This document shows, piece after piece, positions 8,421 to 17,368 of a stretch of DNA of 50,353 bases. Source of the DNA: Stutzerimonas stutzeri (GTDB lineage Bacteria > Pseudomonadota > Gammaproteobacteria > Pseudomonadales > Pseudomonadaceae). The stretch is taken from assembly GCF_024448695.1 (NCBI RefSeq), contig NZ_JAMOHY010000023.1:1-50353 (forward strand). Direction: 5' to 3'. The stretch's first letter is position 1, and each line of letters opens with the position of its first letter. The translations under genes were made by a program, and so were the position numbers. Below the pieces are notes generated by a model, which worked only from the letters and a program-made list of their open reading frames with translations, was not told where the DNA came from and made no database searches.

Positions 8421-9341
8421 TCATTTTTTAGAAGCTGGCATGGCAGCTTCAGGGCGAGCGAGGATCTTCGGTGCGGCTTCGAGAATCTGCCGCGAGAGGT
8501 TTTCCATCCTCGGCGATTGCACCTTCCAGGTGTGCCAGTACAGCGAGATATCCAGCGGCGCATCGCTGGCCAGATCGACCAGGGCGCCCTGGGCAAGGGT
8601 GTCGTGCAGCAACAGTTCCGGCACCATGCCGTAGCCCAGGCCGTAGCGAATGGCACTGAAGCGCGGCTCGGTACCGGGGACGTAATGGCAGGGGTAGGCG
8701 CCTTCCGGCAAGCCCAGCTGGCGCAACAGGAAGGAGGAGGTGAGGCGGTCCTTGCGGGTGTAGGCGACCACCGGGGCCTTGCGCGCCGCGTTGCGGGTCA
8801 GGCCGTTGGCAAAGTGCTGCTGGCGAAAATCGCTGGAGGCCACCAGCCGGTAGCGCATGCTGCCCAGCGGGCTTGCGCTGCAGCCCCGCATGGGCTTGGG
8901 TTCGGTGCTGATGCAGCCGATGGCCAGGCCCGTTTCCAGCAGACTGTAGGTGTGGTCCTGGTCTTCGACGTTCAGGTCGAGCAGCACCCGTTCGCGCATC
9001 AGCACCTCGGCCAGGGCCGGGAAGAACCAGGTGCCGAGGCTGTCGGCATTGAGCGCCGCGACCACCACCAGCGGTGCATCGCTGCGCTCGGCCAGATCGG
9101 CCAGCAGGTCGGCTTCCAGCAGGGTGGCACGCTTGAGGTATTGCAACAGCCGCTGACCGATCTCGGTCGGTCGACAGGGACGGCTGCGCACCACCAGTGC
9201 GTTGCCCAGTGCGCTTTCCAGTGCGCGCACGCGCTGTGAAATGGCAGGTGGCGTCAGGTGCAGGTGCAGGGCGGCCTGCTCGAAGCTGCCGGTCTGGATG
9301 ACGGCGCGAAAGGCCTCGGTCTGTCTGGGGTCCAGGTTCAC
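8421..9341 (-). CDS. argP: LysR-family transcriptional regulator, ArgP/IciA type
   Basis: A 306-residue LysR-type regulator. The N-terminal winged helix-turn-helix (about 3-62) includes QTEAFRAVIQTGSFEQAALHLHLTPPAISQRVRALE. The rest is the periplasmic-binding-like co-inducer domain. Phrases such as LNADSLGTWFFPAL, TRKDRL and YGLGYGMVPELLL are typical of ArgP (IciA), which senses lysine/arginine and in many proteobacteria controls an exporter gene next door. It is divergent from a membrane-protein gene with a dyad operator in the shared 120-bp gap. The exact effector is an inference; the family call is firm. Confidence 0.87.
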   Translation of the reverse strand: MNLDPRQTEAFRAVIQTGSFEQAALHLHLTPPAISQRVRALESALGNALVVRSRPCRPTEIGQRLLQYLKRATLLEADLLADLAERSDAPLVVVAALNADSLGTWFFPALAEVLMRERVLLDLNVEDQDHTYSLLETGLAIGCISTEPKPMRGCSASPLGSMRYRLVASSDFRQQHFANGLTRNAARKAPVVAYTRKDRLTSSFLLRQLGLPEGAYPCHYVPGTEPRFSAIRYGLGYGMVPELLLHDTLAQGALVDLASDAPLDISLYWHTWKVQSPRMENLSRQILEAAPKILARPEAAMPASKK

Positions 9342-9357
9342 GGTGCGGTGCTCCGAT

Positions 9358-9390
9358 TAAGTAAATGTTGGCATTGCCTAAATTTGCTTA
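9358..9390. promoter_or_regulatory. Dyad operator candidate for the ArgP-type regulator
   Basis: TAAGTAAAT (9358-9366) and ATTTGCTTA (9382-9390) are inverted copies with one mismatch, in the gap between the regulator and the divergent membrane-protein gene. This is the usual layout of a LysR operator controlling both directions. Confidence 0.45.
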
Positions 9391-9393
9391 GCC

Positions 9394-9423
9394 AAGACAA
9401 TTTGGCTGCAGTGTGCCTCATAA
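9394..9423 (+). promoter_or_regulatory. Possible promoter of the TRIC-family gene
   Basis: AAGACA (9394-9399) and CATAAT (9418-9423) are separated by 18 bases, just downstream of the dyad. The -10 match is good and the -35 moderate. Confidence 0.35.
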
Positions 9424-9461
9424 TCGCGCTGCCTTTAACCCATGCCCGTTCTGGAGTTGCC

Positions 9462-10088
9462 GTGACCCTGCTGCACACCATCTATCTGATCGCAATCACG
9501 GCTGAAGCCATGTCCGGAGCCATCATGGGCATGCGGCGCGGCATGGACCTGTTCGGCATCTGCCTGCTGGGCACCGTTACCGCACTGGGCGGCGGCACGG
9601 CGCGTGACGTGTTGCTGGGGCACTACCCGGTGGGCTGGATCGCCAACCCCGAATACCTCAGCTTCACCATCGGCGCGGCCATCGTCACCGCCATGATCGC
9701 GCGGCATATGCATCACCTGCGTCAGGTGTTTCTCCTGGTCGATGGCCTGGGGCTGGTGGCCTTTACGGTCATTGGCTGCGGGGTGGCGATGGAAATGGAT
9801 GCGCACCCGTCCATCGTGGTACTGGCTGGCGTGATTACCGGGATATTCGGTGGCCTGATGCGCGACATCCTCTGCAATCAGGTGCCGATGGTGCTGCAAC
9901 GCGAGCTTTATGCCACGGTAGCGCTGTTCACCGGCGTGTTTTACGTGGGCATGCTCTGGCTTGAAGTCAACAGCTCGGTCGCCACCTTGCTGGCTTTGGG
10001 CTGTGGTTTCCTGTTCCGGGTGCTGGCCATGAAATTTGGCTGGAGGCTGCCGGACTTCAATGGCAAGGAAATACGCGGTCTGGACTGA
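9462..10088 (+). CDS. Trimeric intracellular cation channel (TRIC)/UPF0126 family membrane protein
   Basis: A 208-residue inner-membrane protein with about seven hydrophobic segments and a two-fold internal repeat. Each half carries the family motif: LGGGTARDVLLGHYP in the first and FGGLMRDILCNQVP in the second. Family members have been described as TRIC-type cation channels and, in E. coli YicG, as a glycine transporter; substrate assignment here is open. The start is GTG at 9462, with GGAG six bases upstream. Divergence from an ArgP-type regulator with a shared operator suggests amino-acid-linked control. Confidence 0.85.
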   Translation: MTLLHTIYLIAITAEAMSGAIMGMRRGMDLFGICLLGTVTALGGGTARDVLLGHYPVGWIANPEYLSFTIGAAIVTAMIARHMHHLRQVFLLVDGLGLVAFTVIGCGVAMEMDAHPSIVVLAGVITGIFGGLMRDILCNQVPMVLQRELYATVALFTGVFYVGMLWLEVNSSVATLLALGCGFLFRVLAMKFGWRLPDFNGKEIRGLD

Positions 10089-10187
10089 TTTCATCCGGTT
10101 CCGGTCGATCCGGGTCGGGTCTGACAGGGCAGATTCCCGTGCATTGACTCGCTACACTGCCAAGCTGGCAATCATGGGAATGGATCC

Positions 10188-12941
10188 ATGCTCAAAGACT
10201 TGGGAATAAAGAGTCGCGTAGTGCTGCTGACATTACTGCCGGGGACCGCCCTGGCGCTGGTGCTCGGGGCCTATTTCTCCTGGATGCAACTGACGGAGAT
10301 GCGACACCAGCTCGATGAGCGTGGCCAGCTGATTGCCGCGCAGCTGGCCCCATTGGCTGCACCGGCCATGGCACAGGGGTATGGCCGGCGTTTGCAGCGC
10401 ATTCTCAATCAGGTGCTCGATCAGCCGGATGTACGCGCGGTAATGGTGCTCGATATCGAGCGCAACCTGCTGGCCCATGCCGGGCCGAACATGGTCACGC
10501 CTTCGCCACCGGCTGATCCGGAAGCACTGACCCAGGTCAGCAGCCTCGACAACACGCGCATTCTGCTGCCGATACTGGGTAAGCATCTGAACCTGGCCGG
10601 AGATACCTCGAACAACGATCAGCGTCAGATTGGCTGGCTGGAACTGGAGTTGTCGCATCAGGGCACGCTGTTGCGTGGCTACCGCAGCATGTTCACCAGC
10701 CTGTTGCTGATTGGCGCCGGGCTGATCATTACCGCCTTGCTGGCGTTGCGCATGAGCAACGCTATCAGCAAGCCGCTGCACAAGGTTAAGGCAGCCGTGG
10801 CGCAGCTCCGGGACGGCCATCTTGAAACCCGCCTGCCGGCGTTGGGCAGCCACGAGATGGATGAGCTGGCCGCCGGGATCAACCGCATGGCCGAGTCCCT
10901 GCTCAGCGCCCGCGAGGAACTGCAACAGAGCATCGATCAGGCCACCGAAGACGTGCGGCAGAACCTGGAAACCATCGAAATCCAGAACATCGAGCTGGAC
11001 CTGGCGCGCAAGGAAGCCCTGGAGGCGAGCCGGATCAAATCCGAGTTTCTCGCCAACATGAGCCACGAAATACGCACGCCGCTCAATGGAATACTCGGCT
11101 TCACCCACCTGTTGCAGAAAAGCGACCTGACACCGCGTCAGCAGGACTATCTGGCGACCATCGAGCAGTCCGCCGACAGTCTGCTGGGCATCATCAACGA
11201 GATACTCGACTTCTCCAAGATCGAAGCCGGCAAGCTGATACTGGAAAACGTGCCCTTCAACCTGCGCGACATTATCGAGGAGACCCTGACCATCCTCGGA
11301 CCGGCGGCGCACGCCAAGCAACTGGAGCTGATCAGTCTGGTGTATCGCGACACACCGCTGTCGCTGGTAGGCGATCCGCAGCGCCTCAAGCAGATACTGA
11401 CCAACCTGGTCAGCAACGCCATCAAGTTCACCAATGAAGGCACCATCGTCCTGCGCGCCATGGTCGAGGATGAGCGCGCGGATCGCGCCCAGTTGCGCAT
11501 CAGCGTGCAGGACACCGGCATCGGCCTGACCGATCAGGACCTGCGCGCACTGTTCCAGGCGTTCAGTCAGGCGGACAATTCGCTGTCGCGCCAGCCGGGC
11601 GGAACTGGCCTGGGCCTGGTGATTTCCAAGCGCCTGGTGGAGCAGATGGGAGGTGAAATCGGGGTCGACAGCATTCCCGATGAAGGCTCGGAGTTCTGGA
11701 TCAGCCTGAGCTTGCCAAGGGCCCATGACGATATTGAGGATCTGCCGCGACCGGGGCTGCTTGGGCGTCGGGTCGCGTTGTTCGAACAGCATCCGCTGGC
11801 CCGCGAGGCGCTACGCCACCAACTCGAAAGCTGTGGCCTGCAGGTGCTGCCGTTCGACAGCCTGGATCTGTTGCAGGAAGCGGTCGCCGCGCAACGGACA
11901 GGTGAACAGCCGATAGAGGCTGCCGTGCTTGGTGTGAGCAGCCGCGAGATTGCGCCAGAACAGCTGCGTCAGCGTTTGTGGACGTTCGAGGGGTTTGGCT
12001 GCAAGTGCATCGTGCTCTGTCCAACCAGTGAGCAGGCGCAATTTCACCAGGCACTGCCCGAATCACACACCCATGCCCAGCTGCAAGGCAAGCCCGCCTG
12101 CACGCGCAAACTGCAGCGAATACTGCTCGATCTGCTGCACCCGCAGCAGGGGCGTGTCGAGCCCGTGGTCATCAGCACAAGCCGTCCGCCGCGGGTTCTC
12201 TGCGTTGACGACAACCCCGCCAACCTGCTGCTGCTGGAAACCCTGCTGATCCACATGGGCGGTGAGGTCAAGGCAGTGAGCAGTGGGCAGGAGGCGCTTG
12301 AGGCTGTCAGGTGCAACACCTTCGATATGGTCTTTATGGACATGCAGATGCCCGGCATGGATGGTCGGCAGACCACTGAAGCGATCCGGCAGTGGGAGGC
12401 CGACAGCGGTCAGGCACCTTTGCCGATCGTCGCGCTGACGGCCCACGCGCTGTCCAGCGAGAAGCGTTCACTCTTGCAGAGCGGTCTGGATGATTACCTG
12501 ACCAAGCCGATCAGCGAACGCCAGCTGGCGCAGGTGGTGCTGAAGTGGACCGGCCTGCCGTTGCCGCGCAGCACCGGTGTCGCGCCTGTCGAGCCTGCGC
12601 CACCTGAAAACAACCTCAAGGTGCTGGATGCCGAGGAAGGCTTGCGTCTGGCGGCGGGCAAGCCAGATCTGGCGGCAGAAATGATCAGCATGCTGCTGGC
12701 TTCGCTGGATGCCGATCGGCTGTCCATCCGTGAGGCGCGGCTGGCGGCTGATCGCCAGGCACTGATCGATCGAGTGCATCGGCTGCATGGCGCTACGCGT
12801 TACTGCGGTGTTCCGCAGTTGCGCGCGGCCTGTGAACGCAGTGAAACCCTGCTCAAGCAGAATCACCCCAACGCCGCCCATGCGCTGGATGAGCTGGATA
12901 CGGCCATCGAACGCCTGCAGCGCGAAGCCCTGGTTAGCTGA
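10188..12941 (+). CDS. gacS: Hybrid sensor kinase GacS (BarA/LemA)
   Basis: A 917-residue tripartite hybrid kinase at the head of the Gac/Rsm cascade that switches on secondary metabolism and biofilm genes through GacA and small RNAs. In order: transmembrane helix about 13-34, periplasmic loop, transmembrane helix about 166-190, HAMP, a coiled-coil linker, HisKA with H293 in [19 protein letters not shown], HATPase ([13 protein letters not shown]), receiver (about 668-785) with D718 in [13 protein letters not shown], and a C-terminal HPt domain with H864 in [13 protein letters not shown]. All three phospho-acceptors are present. The ATG at 10188 gives the N-terminus [19 protein letters not shown]. 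Location upstream of cysM-rlmD-relA-mazG matches other Pseudomonas genomes, with a gamma-glutamyltransferase gene in between here. Confidence 0.95.
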   Translation: MLKDLGIKSRVVLLTLLPGTALALVLGAYFSWMQLTEMRHQLDERGQLIAAQLAPLAAPAMAQGYGRRLQRILNQVLDQPDVRAVMVLDIERNLLAHAGPNMVTPSPPADPEALTQVSSLDNTRILLPILGKHLNLAGDTSNNDQRQIGWLELELSHQGTLLRGYRSMFTSLLLIGAGLIITALLALRMSNAISKPLHKVKAAVAQLRDGHLETRLPALGSHEMDELAAGINRMAESLLSAREELQQSIDQATEDVRQNLETIEIQNIELDLARKEALEASRIKSEFLANMSHEIRTPLNGILGFTHLLQKSDLTPRQQDYLATIEQSADSLLGIINEILDFSKIEAGKLILENVPFNLRDIIEETLTILGPAAHAKQLELISLVYRDTPLSLVGDPQRLKQILTNLVSNAIKFTNEGTIVLRAMVEDERADRAQLRISVQDTGIGLTDQDLRALFQAFSQADNSLSRQPGGTGLGLVISKRLVEQMGGEIGVDSIPDEGSEFWISLSLPRAHDDIEDLPRPGLLGRRVALFEQHPLAREALRHQLESCGLQVLPFDSLDLLQEAVAAQRTGEQPIEAAVLGVSSREIAPEQLRQRLWTFEGFGCKCIVLCPTSEQAQFHQALPESHTHAQLQGKPACTRKLQRILLDLLHPQQGRVEPVVISTSRPPRVLCVDDNPANLLLLETLLIHMGGEVKAVSSGQEALEAVRCNTFDMVFMDMQMPGMDGRQTTEAIRQWEADSGQAPLPIVALTAHALSSEKRSLLQSGLDDYLTKPISERQLAQVVLKWTGLPLPRSTGVAPVEPAPPENNLKVLDAEEGLRLAAGKPDLAAEMISMLLASLDADRLSIREARLAADRQALIDRVHRLHGATRYCGVPQLRAACERSETLLKQNHPNAAHALDELDTAIERLQREALVS

Positions 12942-12992
12942 ACGAACCGGCGGATGTCGAACGCTGTGTCTTTGGGCTGGATAGGCTGGTGA

Positions 12993-14789
12993 TCATTCAC
13001 CCATCACCACGCCTTCGCGGCGTGGGTCGGCGCCGCCAAACCAGCCGCTGGCAGTGCGCTGGATGGCTTGCAGGCCGCTGGTCAATGCCGTTTCGGTAAC
13101 CTTGTGGCCGCGCGCATCAAGCGCTTTGACGGTGCTTGCCGGAAAGCGTCCGGCCTCCAGCACCGTCGGCCCGTTGAAGCTGCCAAAGTTCGGCAGATCG
13201 ATTGCCTGTTGTGCATCCAGCCCCCAGCCATACAGGCCCAGCAGGGTTTTTGCGGTGAAGTGGATGATCGCCGAACCACCCGGTGAGCCGACGCTGGCCA
13301 GTAGCCGATTATCTTCGGTAGCGAAAACTAGCGTGGGGTTCATGCTCGAACGCGGGCGTTTGTTCGCTTCGACGCGGTTGGCGATGGGCCGACCTTTGGC
13401 ATCACGCGGCATAAAGGAAAAATCGGTGAGCTCGTTGTTCAGCAGGTAGCCGCCGGGCAGGCCGGTGCCGCCGTCGTTGAGCAGGCGCGAACCGAAGGCC
13501 TGCTCGATGCTGGCGGTCATCGCCAAAGCGTTGCCCTGTGCGTCGACGATGCTGATGTGGCTGGTGCCGTACTCGGGCTGCTCGGGTTGCGCGGCGAACG
13601 CGATGGGCATTGATCCCGGTTTGCCGGCTTTGGCGGTGCCCATGCTGCGTTCGCCGATCAGTGCGGCGCGTTGTTTCAGATAGCCGGGTGCGAGCAGGCT
13701 GCTCCAGTTGCCGCCGGGGGCTGGCACGAAATCCGGGTCGGCCAGATAGTGCGCACGGTCGGCGTAGGCCAGCCGTGCCGCTTCGGTGTAGCGATGCAGA
13801 AAGTCTGCGGAAGGCACGCCATGCTCAAGCGCCGGGAGCGGTGACAGCTGCTCCAGCATCCCCAGAATCTGCATTTGGGTGATGTGCCCCGAGGAAGGCG
13901 GCGGGAAACCGCAGACCCGGTAACGCTGCTGCCAGAGGGTGCAGATGGCGTCGAGTTGACGGGGCGTGTAGTCGTTCAGGTCGGCAAGTGTCAGGTATCC
14001 CGGGTTGTCTGGGTGCTGCCTCACTTGAGCAATCAGCGCTTTGGCGCTGCGCCCACTGTAGAAAGCTGCGCTGCCCTGTTCGGCAATCTCTCGAAGTAGC
14101 GCGGCGAGAGCGGGATTGCGCAGGCGGTGACCGACCGGCAATGGTGAGCCATCCGTCTGGTAATAGAAGCTGGCAGCCTGCGGGGTGTTGCGCAGTGCCG
14201 GGTCGCGTGCGAGCAGGGCGTGCAGGCGCGGACTGATTTCGAAGCCGTTTTCAGCGAGGTCTATGGCGCTCTGGAACAGGTCTTTCCAAGGCAGCCTGCC
14301 ATGCTCCCCGTGGGCCAGTTCGAGCATCTTCAGAACGCCGGGAACCCCCACCGAGCGGCCACCCGCCACAGCCTGGAGAAAGCCCATCGGCGTGCCATCG
14401 GCACTGATGAAGAGATTTTCATCCACGCCTGCCGGTGCCGTTTCACGGCCATCGAAGGCGGCGACCCGTTCGCCATCCCAGTGCAGCAGGTAGGCACCGC
14501 CGCCAATGCCGCTCGATTGCGGCTCGACCAGGGTCAGCACCATCTGCACAGCGATGGCGGCATCCAGTGCGCTGCCACCGGCCTTGAGGATCTCGTAGCC
14601 CGCTTCGGTGGCCAGCGGGTTGGCGGCGGCCACTGCGAAACGTTCGACGGCCCAACCGGGCTTGTGGGTGAAGCCGCTGGCGGCTTCAGGGGCAATCCTG
14701 GCCGTTTCAGGGGAATGCCGCGGAACATGGCAGGCGCTCGCACCGATCAGCAGCAGGCCTGAAAGAAGTGCGATGCGTGCGTTGAACAT
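12993..14789 (-). CDS. ggt: Gamma-glutamyltransferase (glutathione hydrolase)
   Basis: A 598-residue Ntn hydrolase that cleaves the gamma-glutamyl bond of glutathione in the periplasm. The precursor self-cleaves before the nucleophile threonine T409 in YGTSHISIVDAQGNALAMTAS. Other signatures are SGIGGGAYLLHWDG, the GNW/oxyanion region and VGSPGGSAII. The N-terminus is a signal peptide (IALLSGLLLIGASAC) ending at C20. The sequence ASAC is an imperfect lipobox, so a lipoprotein anchor is possible but not certain. It is convergent with gacS and has no obvious operon partner. Confidence 0.92.
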   Translation of the reverse strand: MFNARIALLSGLLLIGASACHVPRHSPETARIAPEAASGFTHKPGWAVERFAVAAANPLATEAGYEILKAGGSALDAAIAVQMVLTLVEPQSSGIGGGAYLLHWDGERVAAFDGRETAPAGVDENLFISADGTPMGFLQAVAGGRSVGVPGVLKMLELAHGEHGRLPWKDLFQSAIDLAENGFEISPRLHALLARDPALRNTPQAASFYYQTDGSPLPVGHRLRNPALAALLREIAEQGSAAFYSGRSAKALIAQVRQHPDNPGYLTLADLNDYTPRQLDAICTLWQQRYRVCGFPPPSSGHITQMQILGMLEQLSPLPALEHGVPSADFLHRYTEAARLAYADRAHYLADPDFVPAPGGNWSSLLAPGYLKQRAALIGERSMGTAKAGKPGSMPIAFAAQPEQPEYGTSHISIVDAQGNALAMTASIEQAFGSRLLNDGGTGLPGGYLLNNELTDFSFMPRDAKGRPIANRVEANKRPRSSMNPTLVFATEDNRLLASVGSPGGSAIIHFTAKTLLGLYGWGLDAQQAIDLPNFGSFNGPTVLEAGRFPASTVKALDARGHKVTETALTSGLQAIQRTASGWFGGADPRREGVVMGE

Positions 14790-14963
14790 GGCGATTCACC
14801 CATTGGCGATAAGGTCGGCTCGACAGCTTACAGAAAAGCCGCCGGTGTGATCCTTCCCGGCCGGCGGGTGCCGTCGAGCGCTCTCCCGCCTCAAAGCAAT
14901 GCCCGTTGGCGGTCGTTGCCGGTATCATGTGCGCCTTTTCACGCCGTGCGGTTCTACCACGCC

Positions 14964-15866
14964 ATGACTATTCAGTACGCGACCATTGCCGATTGCGTCG
15001 GCAACACACCGCTGGTGCGCCTGCAGCGCCTGCCCGGTGAAACCAGCAACACGCTGCTGGTCAAGCTCGAAGGCAACAACCCGGCCGGTTCGGTGAAGGA
15101 CCGTCCGGCGCTGTCGATGATTGCCCGCGCCGAAGCACGGGGCGACATCAGGCCCGGCGATACCCTGATCGAGGCGACCTCCGGCAATACCGGCATTGCC
15201 CTGGCCATGGCGGCGGCGATCAAGGGTTACAAATTCATCCTGATCATGCCGGACAACTCCAGTGCCGAGCGCAAGGCGGCGATGACCGCCTATGGCGCCG
15301 AGCTGATTCTGGTGAGCAAGGAAGAGGGCATGGAAGGTGCCCGCGACCTGGCGCTGAAGATGCAGGCCGAAGGCCGTGGCAAGGTGCTCGACCAGTTTGC
15401 CAATGGCGACAATCCCGAGGCGCACTACAGCAGCACCGGCCCGGAAATCTGGCAGCAGACCGGCGGCAGCATCACTCATTTTGTCAGCTCCATGGGCACC
15501 ACAGGCACCATCATGGGTGTTTCGCGCTACCTCAAGGAACAGAACCCGGCGATCCAGATCGTCGGCCTGCAACCCATGGAAGGCGCGGCGATTCCCGGCA
15601 TCCGTCGTTGGCCGCAGGAATACCTGCCGAAGATCTATCAGGCCGAGCGGGTTGATCGAGTGGTCGACATGTCCCAGGCCGAGGCCGAGCAGGTGATGCG
15701 TCGGCTCGCGCGCGAGGAAGGTATCTTCTGCGGCGTGTCCTCGGGCGGTGCGGTGGCGGCGGCGTTGCGCCTTTCGCAGGAAGTTGAAAATGCGGTGATC
15801 GTCGCGATCATTTGCGACCGGGGCGACCGTTACCTGTCGACCGGCGTCTACGACGAACCCCAATGA
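14964..15866 (+). CDS. cysM: Cysteine synthase B (O-acetylserine sulfhydrylase) CysM
   Basis: A 300-residue PLP enzyme making cysteine from O-acetylserine and sulfide or thiosulfate. The PLP lysine is K45 in NNPAGSVKDRPA. The substrate loop is EATSGNTGIALAMAAA, and the phosphate-binding region includes SSMGTTGTIMG. The ATG at 14964 gives MTIQYATIADCVGNTPLVRL, the usual Pseudomonas N-terminus, although no strong ribosome binding site is visible. CysM is told from CysK by the short spacing and motifs such as GVSSGGAVAAALRL; the gene order with rlmD and relA supports CysM. Confidence 0.94.
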   Translation: MTIQYATIADCVGNTPLVRLQRLPGETSNTLLVKLEGNNPAGSVKDRPALSMIARAEARGDIRPGDTLIEATSGNTGIALAMAAAIKGYKFILIMPDNSSAERKAAMTAYGAELILVSKEEGMEGARDLALKMQAEGRGKVLDQFANGDNPEAHYSSTGPEIWQQTGGSITHFVSSMGTTGTIMGVSRYLKEQNPAIQIVGLQPMEGAAIPGIRRWPQEYLPKIYQAERVDRVVDMSQAEAEQVMRRLAREEGIFCGVSSGGAVAAALRLSQEVENAVIVAIICDRGDRYLSTGVYDEPQ

Positions 15867-15912
15867 GCAGCGCTGTCTTGAGTAACGTAAGCCTGATTGG
15901 CTGGAGCAACTG

Positions 15913-17268
15913 ATGGCCAGACACGGCGGCGGCTTACGCTTCCAACCCAGCGGTGGCGAGAGAAAGCTGCAGATTCCGGTGGGCAAAAAACAGCGGCTGA
16001 ACGTCGAACGCCTGTCCAACGATGGGCGCGGCATTGCCTTTGTCGAGGGACGAACCTGGTTTGTCGAGGGCGCCTTGCCCGGTGAAGAGGTCGAGGCGCG
16101 TGTGCTGGCGGCGCGCAGCAAGGTGGTCGAGGCGCGTAGCGAGCGGGTGTTGAACCCCAGCGCGCAGCGCCGTGCCGAGCCCTGTGTCCATGCGCGAACT
16201 TGTGGCGGCTGCAACCTGCAGCATTTGCCAGCCAGTGATCAGCTGGCGCTCAAGCAGCGCAGCCTCGCAGATCAACTCGCGCGCCAGGCCGGGATCGAGC
16301 CGAAGGCCTGGGCGCCCGCGCTGAGTGGTCCCGAGTTCGGCTATCGCCGGCGAGCCCGGCTGGCGGTGCGCTGGGATGCAGGTTCGCAGCGGCTGGACGT
16401 AGGTTTTCGTGCCGCTGTCAGCCAGGATATCGTTTCCATCCGTGAATGCCTTGTACTGGTACAACCCTTGCAGGCGCTGTTGCCCGCTTTGCTGGCGACG
16501 CTGCGCGCTCTGGAAAACCCCCAGGTGCTGGGGCATGTAGAGCTGTTCAGTGGCTTCGCCGATGCCGTGCTGGTTCGCCACACGGCGGCGCTGGCGTCGG
16601 CGGATCTGCAACGCTTGACGGACTTTGCGCGGGAGCAGGGTGTTCAGCTCTGGCTGCAGGGTAAAGGTCTGCCGCAGCCGCTTGAGCCGGACTCTGCGCT
16701 GGGGTATCACCTGCCTGAATGGGATGTGCAGCTGGACTGGCGACCCGGTGATTTTGTCCAGGTCAACGCCCCGGTGAACGAGGCGATGATCGCCCAGGCG
16801 CTGGACTGGCTGGCGCCCGAAGCCGGGGAGCGGGTGCTGGATCTGTTTTGTGGTCTGGGCAATTTTGCTTTGCCGCTGGCACGCAACGGCGCGGAAGTGG
16901 TGGCGGTCGAAGGGGTGGGGGAAATGGTCGAACGTGCCCGCACCAATGCGGTGCGTAACGGCCTGCCCAATGCGCACTTTTACCAGGCGGATCTGTCGAA
17001 GCCGCTGCTCGAGGCAGAATGGTCGAATGGCGGCTTTGCTGCAGTGCTGCTGGACCCGCCACGTGACGGTGCCTTGGAGCTGGTCAGGCAGATGTCTACT
17101 TTAGGCGCACGGCGCGTGGTTTATGTTTCGTGCAACCCTGCGACGTTGTCGCGTGATGCAGCCGAGCTGGTCCGTCAGGGTTATCAGCTCGAACGGGCCG
17201 GTGTGCTGGACATGTTTCCGCAAACAGCGCATGTAGAGGCGATGGCGCTTTTCGTGCGACCCGTGTAG
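15913..17268 (+). CDS. rlmD: 23S rRNA (uracil-1939-C5)-methyltransferase RlmD (RumA)
   Basis: A 451-residue SAM-dependent enzyme that methylates U1939 of 23S rRNA. An N-terminal TRAM domain (about 15-80, [20 protein letters not shown]) is followed by the iron-sulfur cluster cysteines in [15 protein letters not shown]. The Rossmann domain carries [26 protein letters not shown] and the catalytic cysteine in [14 protein letters not shown]. The ATG at 15913 has CTGGAGCAACT just upstream. It lies 46 bp after cysM and 100 bp before relA on the same strand. Confidence 0.95.
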   Translation: MARHGGGLRFQPSGGERKLQIPVGKKQRLNVERLSNDGRGIAFVEGRTWFVEGALPGEEVEARVLAARSKVVEARSERVLNPSAQRRAEPCVHARTCGGCNLQHLPASDQLALKQRSLADQLARQAGIEPKAWAPALSGPEFGYRRRARLAVRWDAGSQRLDVGFRAAVSQDIVSIRECLVLVQPLQALLPALLATLRALENPQVLGHVELFSGFADAVLVRHTAALASADLQRLTDFAREQGVQLWLQGKGLPQPLEPDSALGYHLPEWDVQLDWRPGDFVQVNAPVNEAMIAQALDWLAPEAGERVLDLFCGLGNFALPLARNGAEVVAVEGVGEMVERARTNAVRNGLPNAHFYQADLSKPLLEAEWSNGGFAAVLLDPPRDGALELVRQMSTLGARRVVYVSCNPATLSRDAAELVRQGYQLERAGVLDMFPQTAHVEAMALFVRPV

Positions 17269-17368
17269 CGGGTATTTTCGGCGGGCGAGTAGCCTGCCAG
17301 TTCAACCGACCGATTCCTAGAAATTCGGCGTATTCGACGCAGATACTGCGTAGAGGGAAGGTAAACAG

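Noticed and set aside
12942..12992. Bidirectional terminator between gacS and ggt
   Set aside because: The 51-bp gap shows no convincing stem followed by a T-run.
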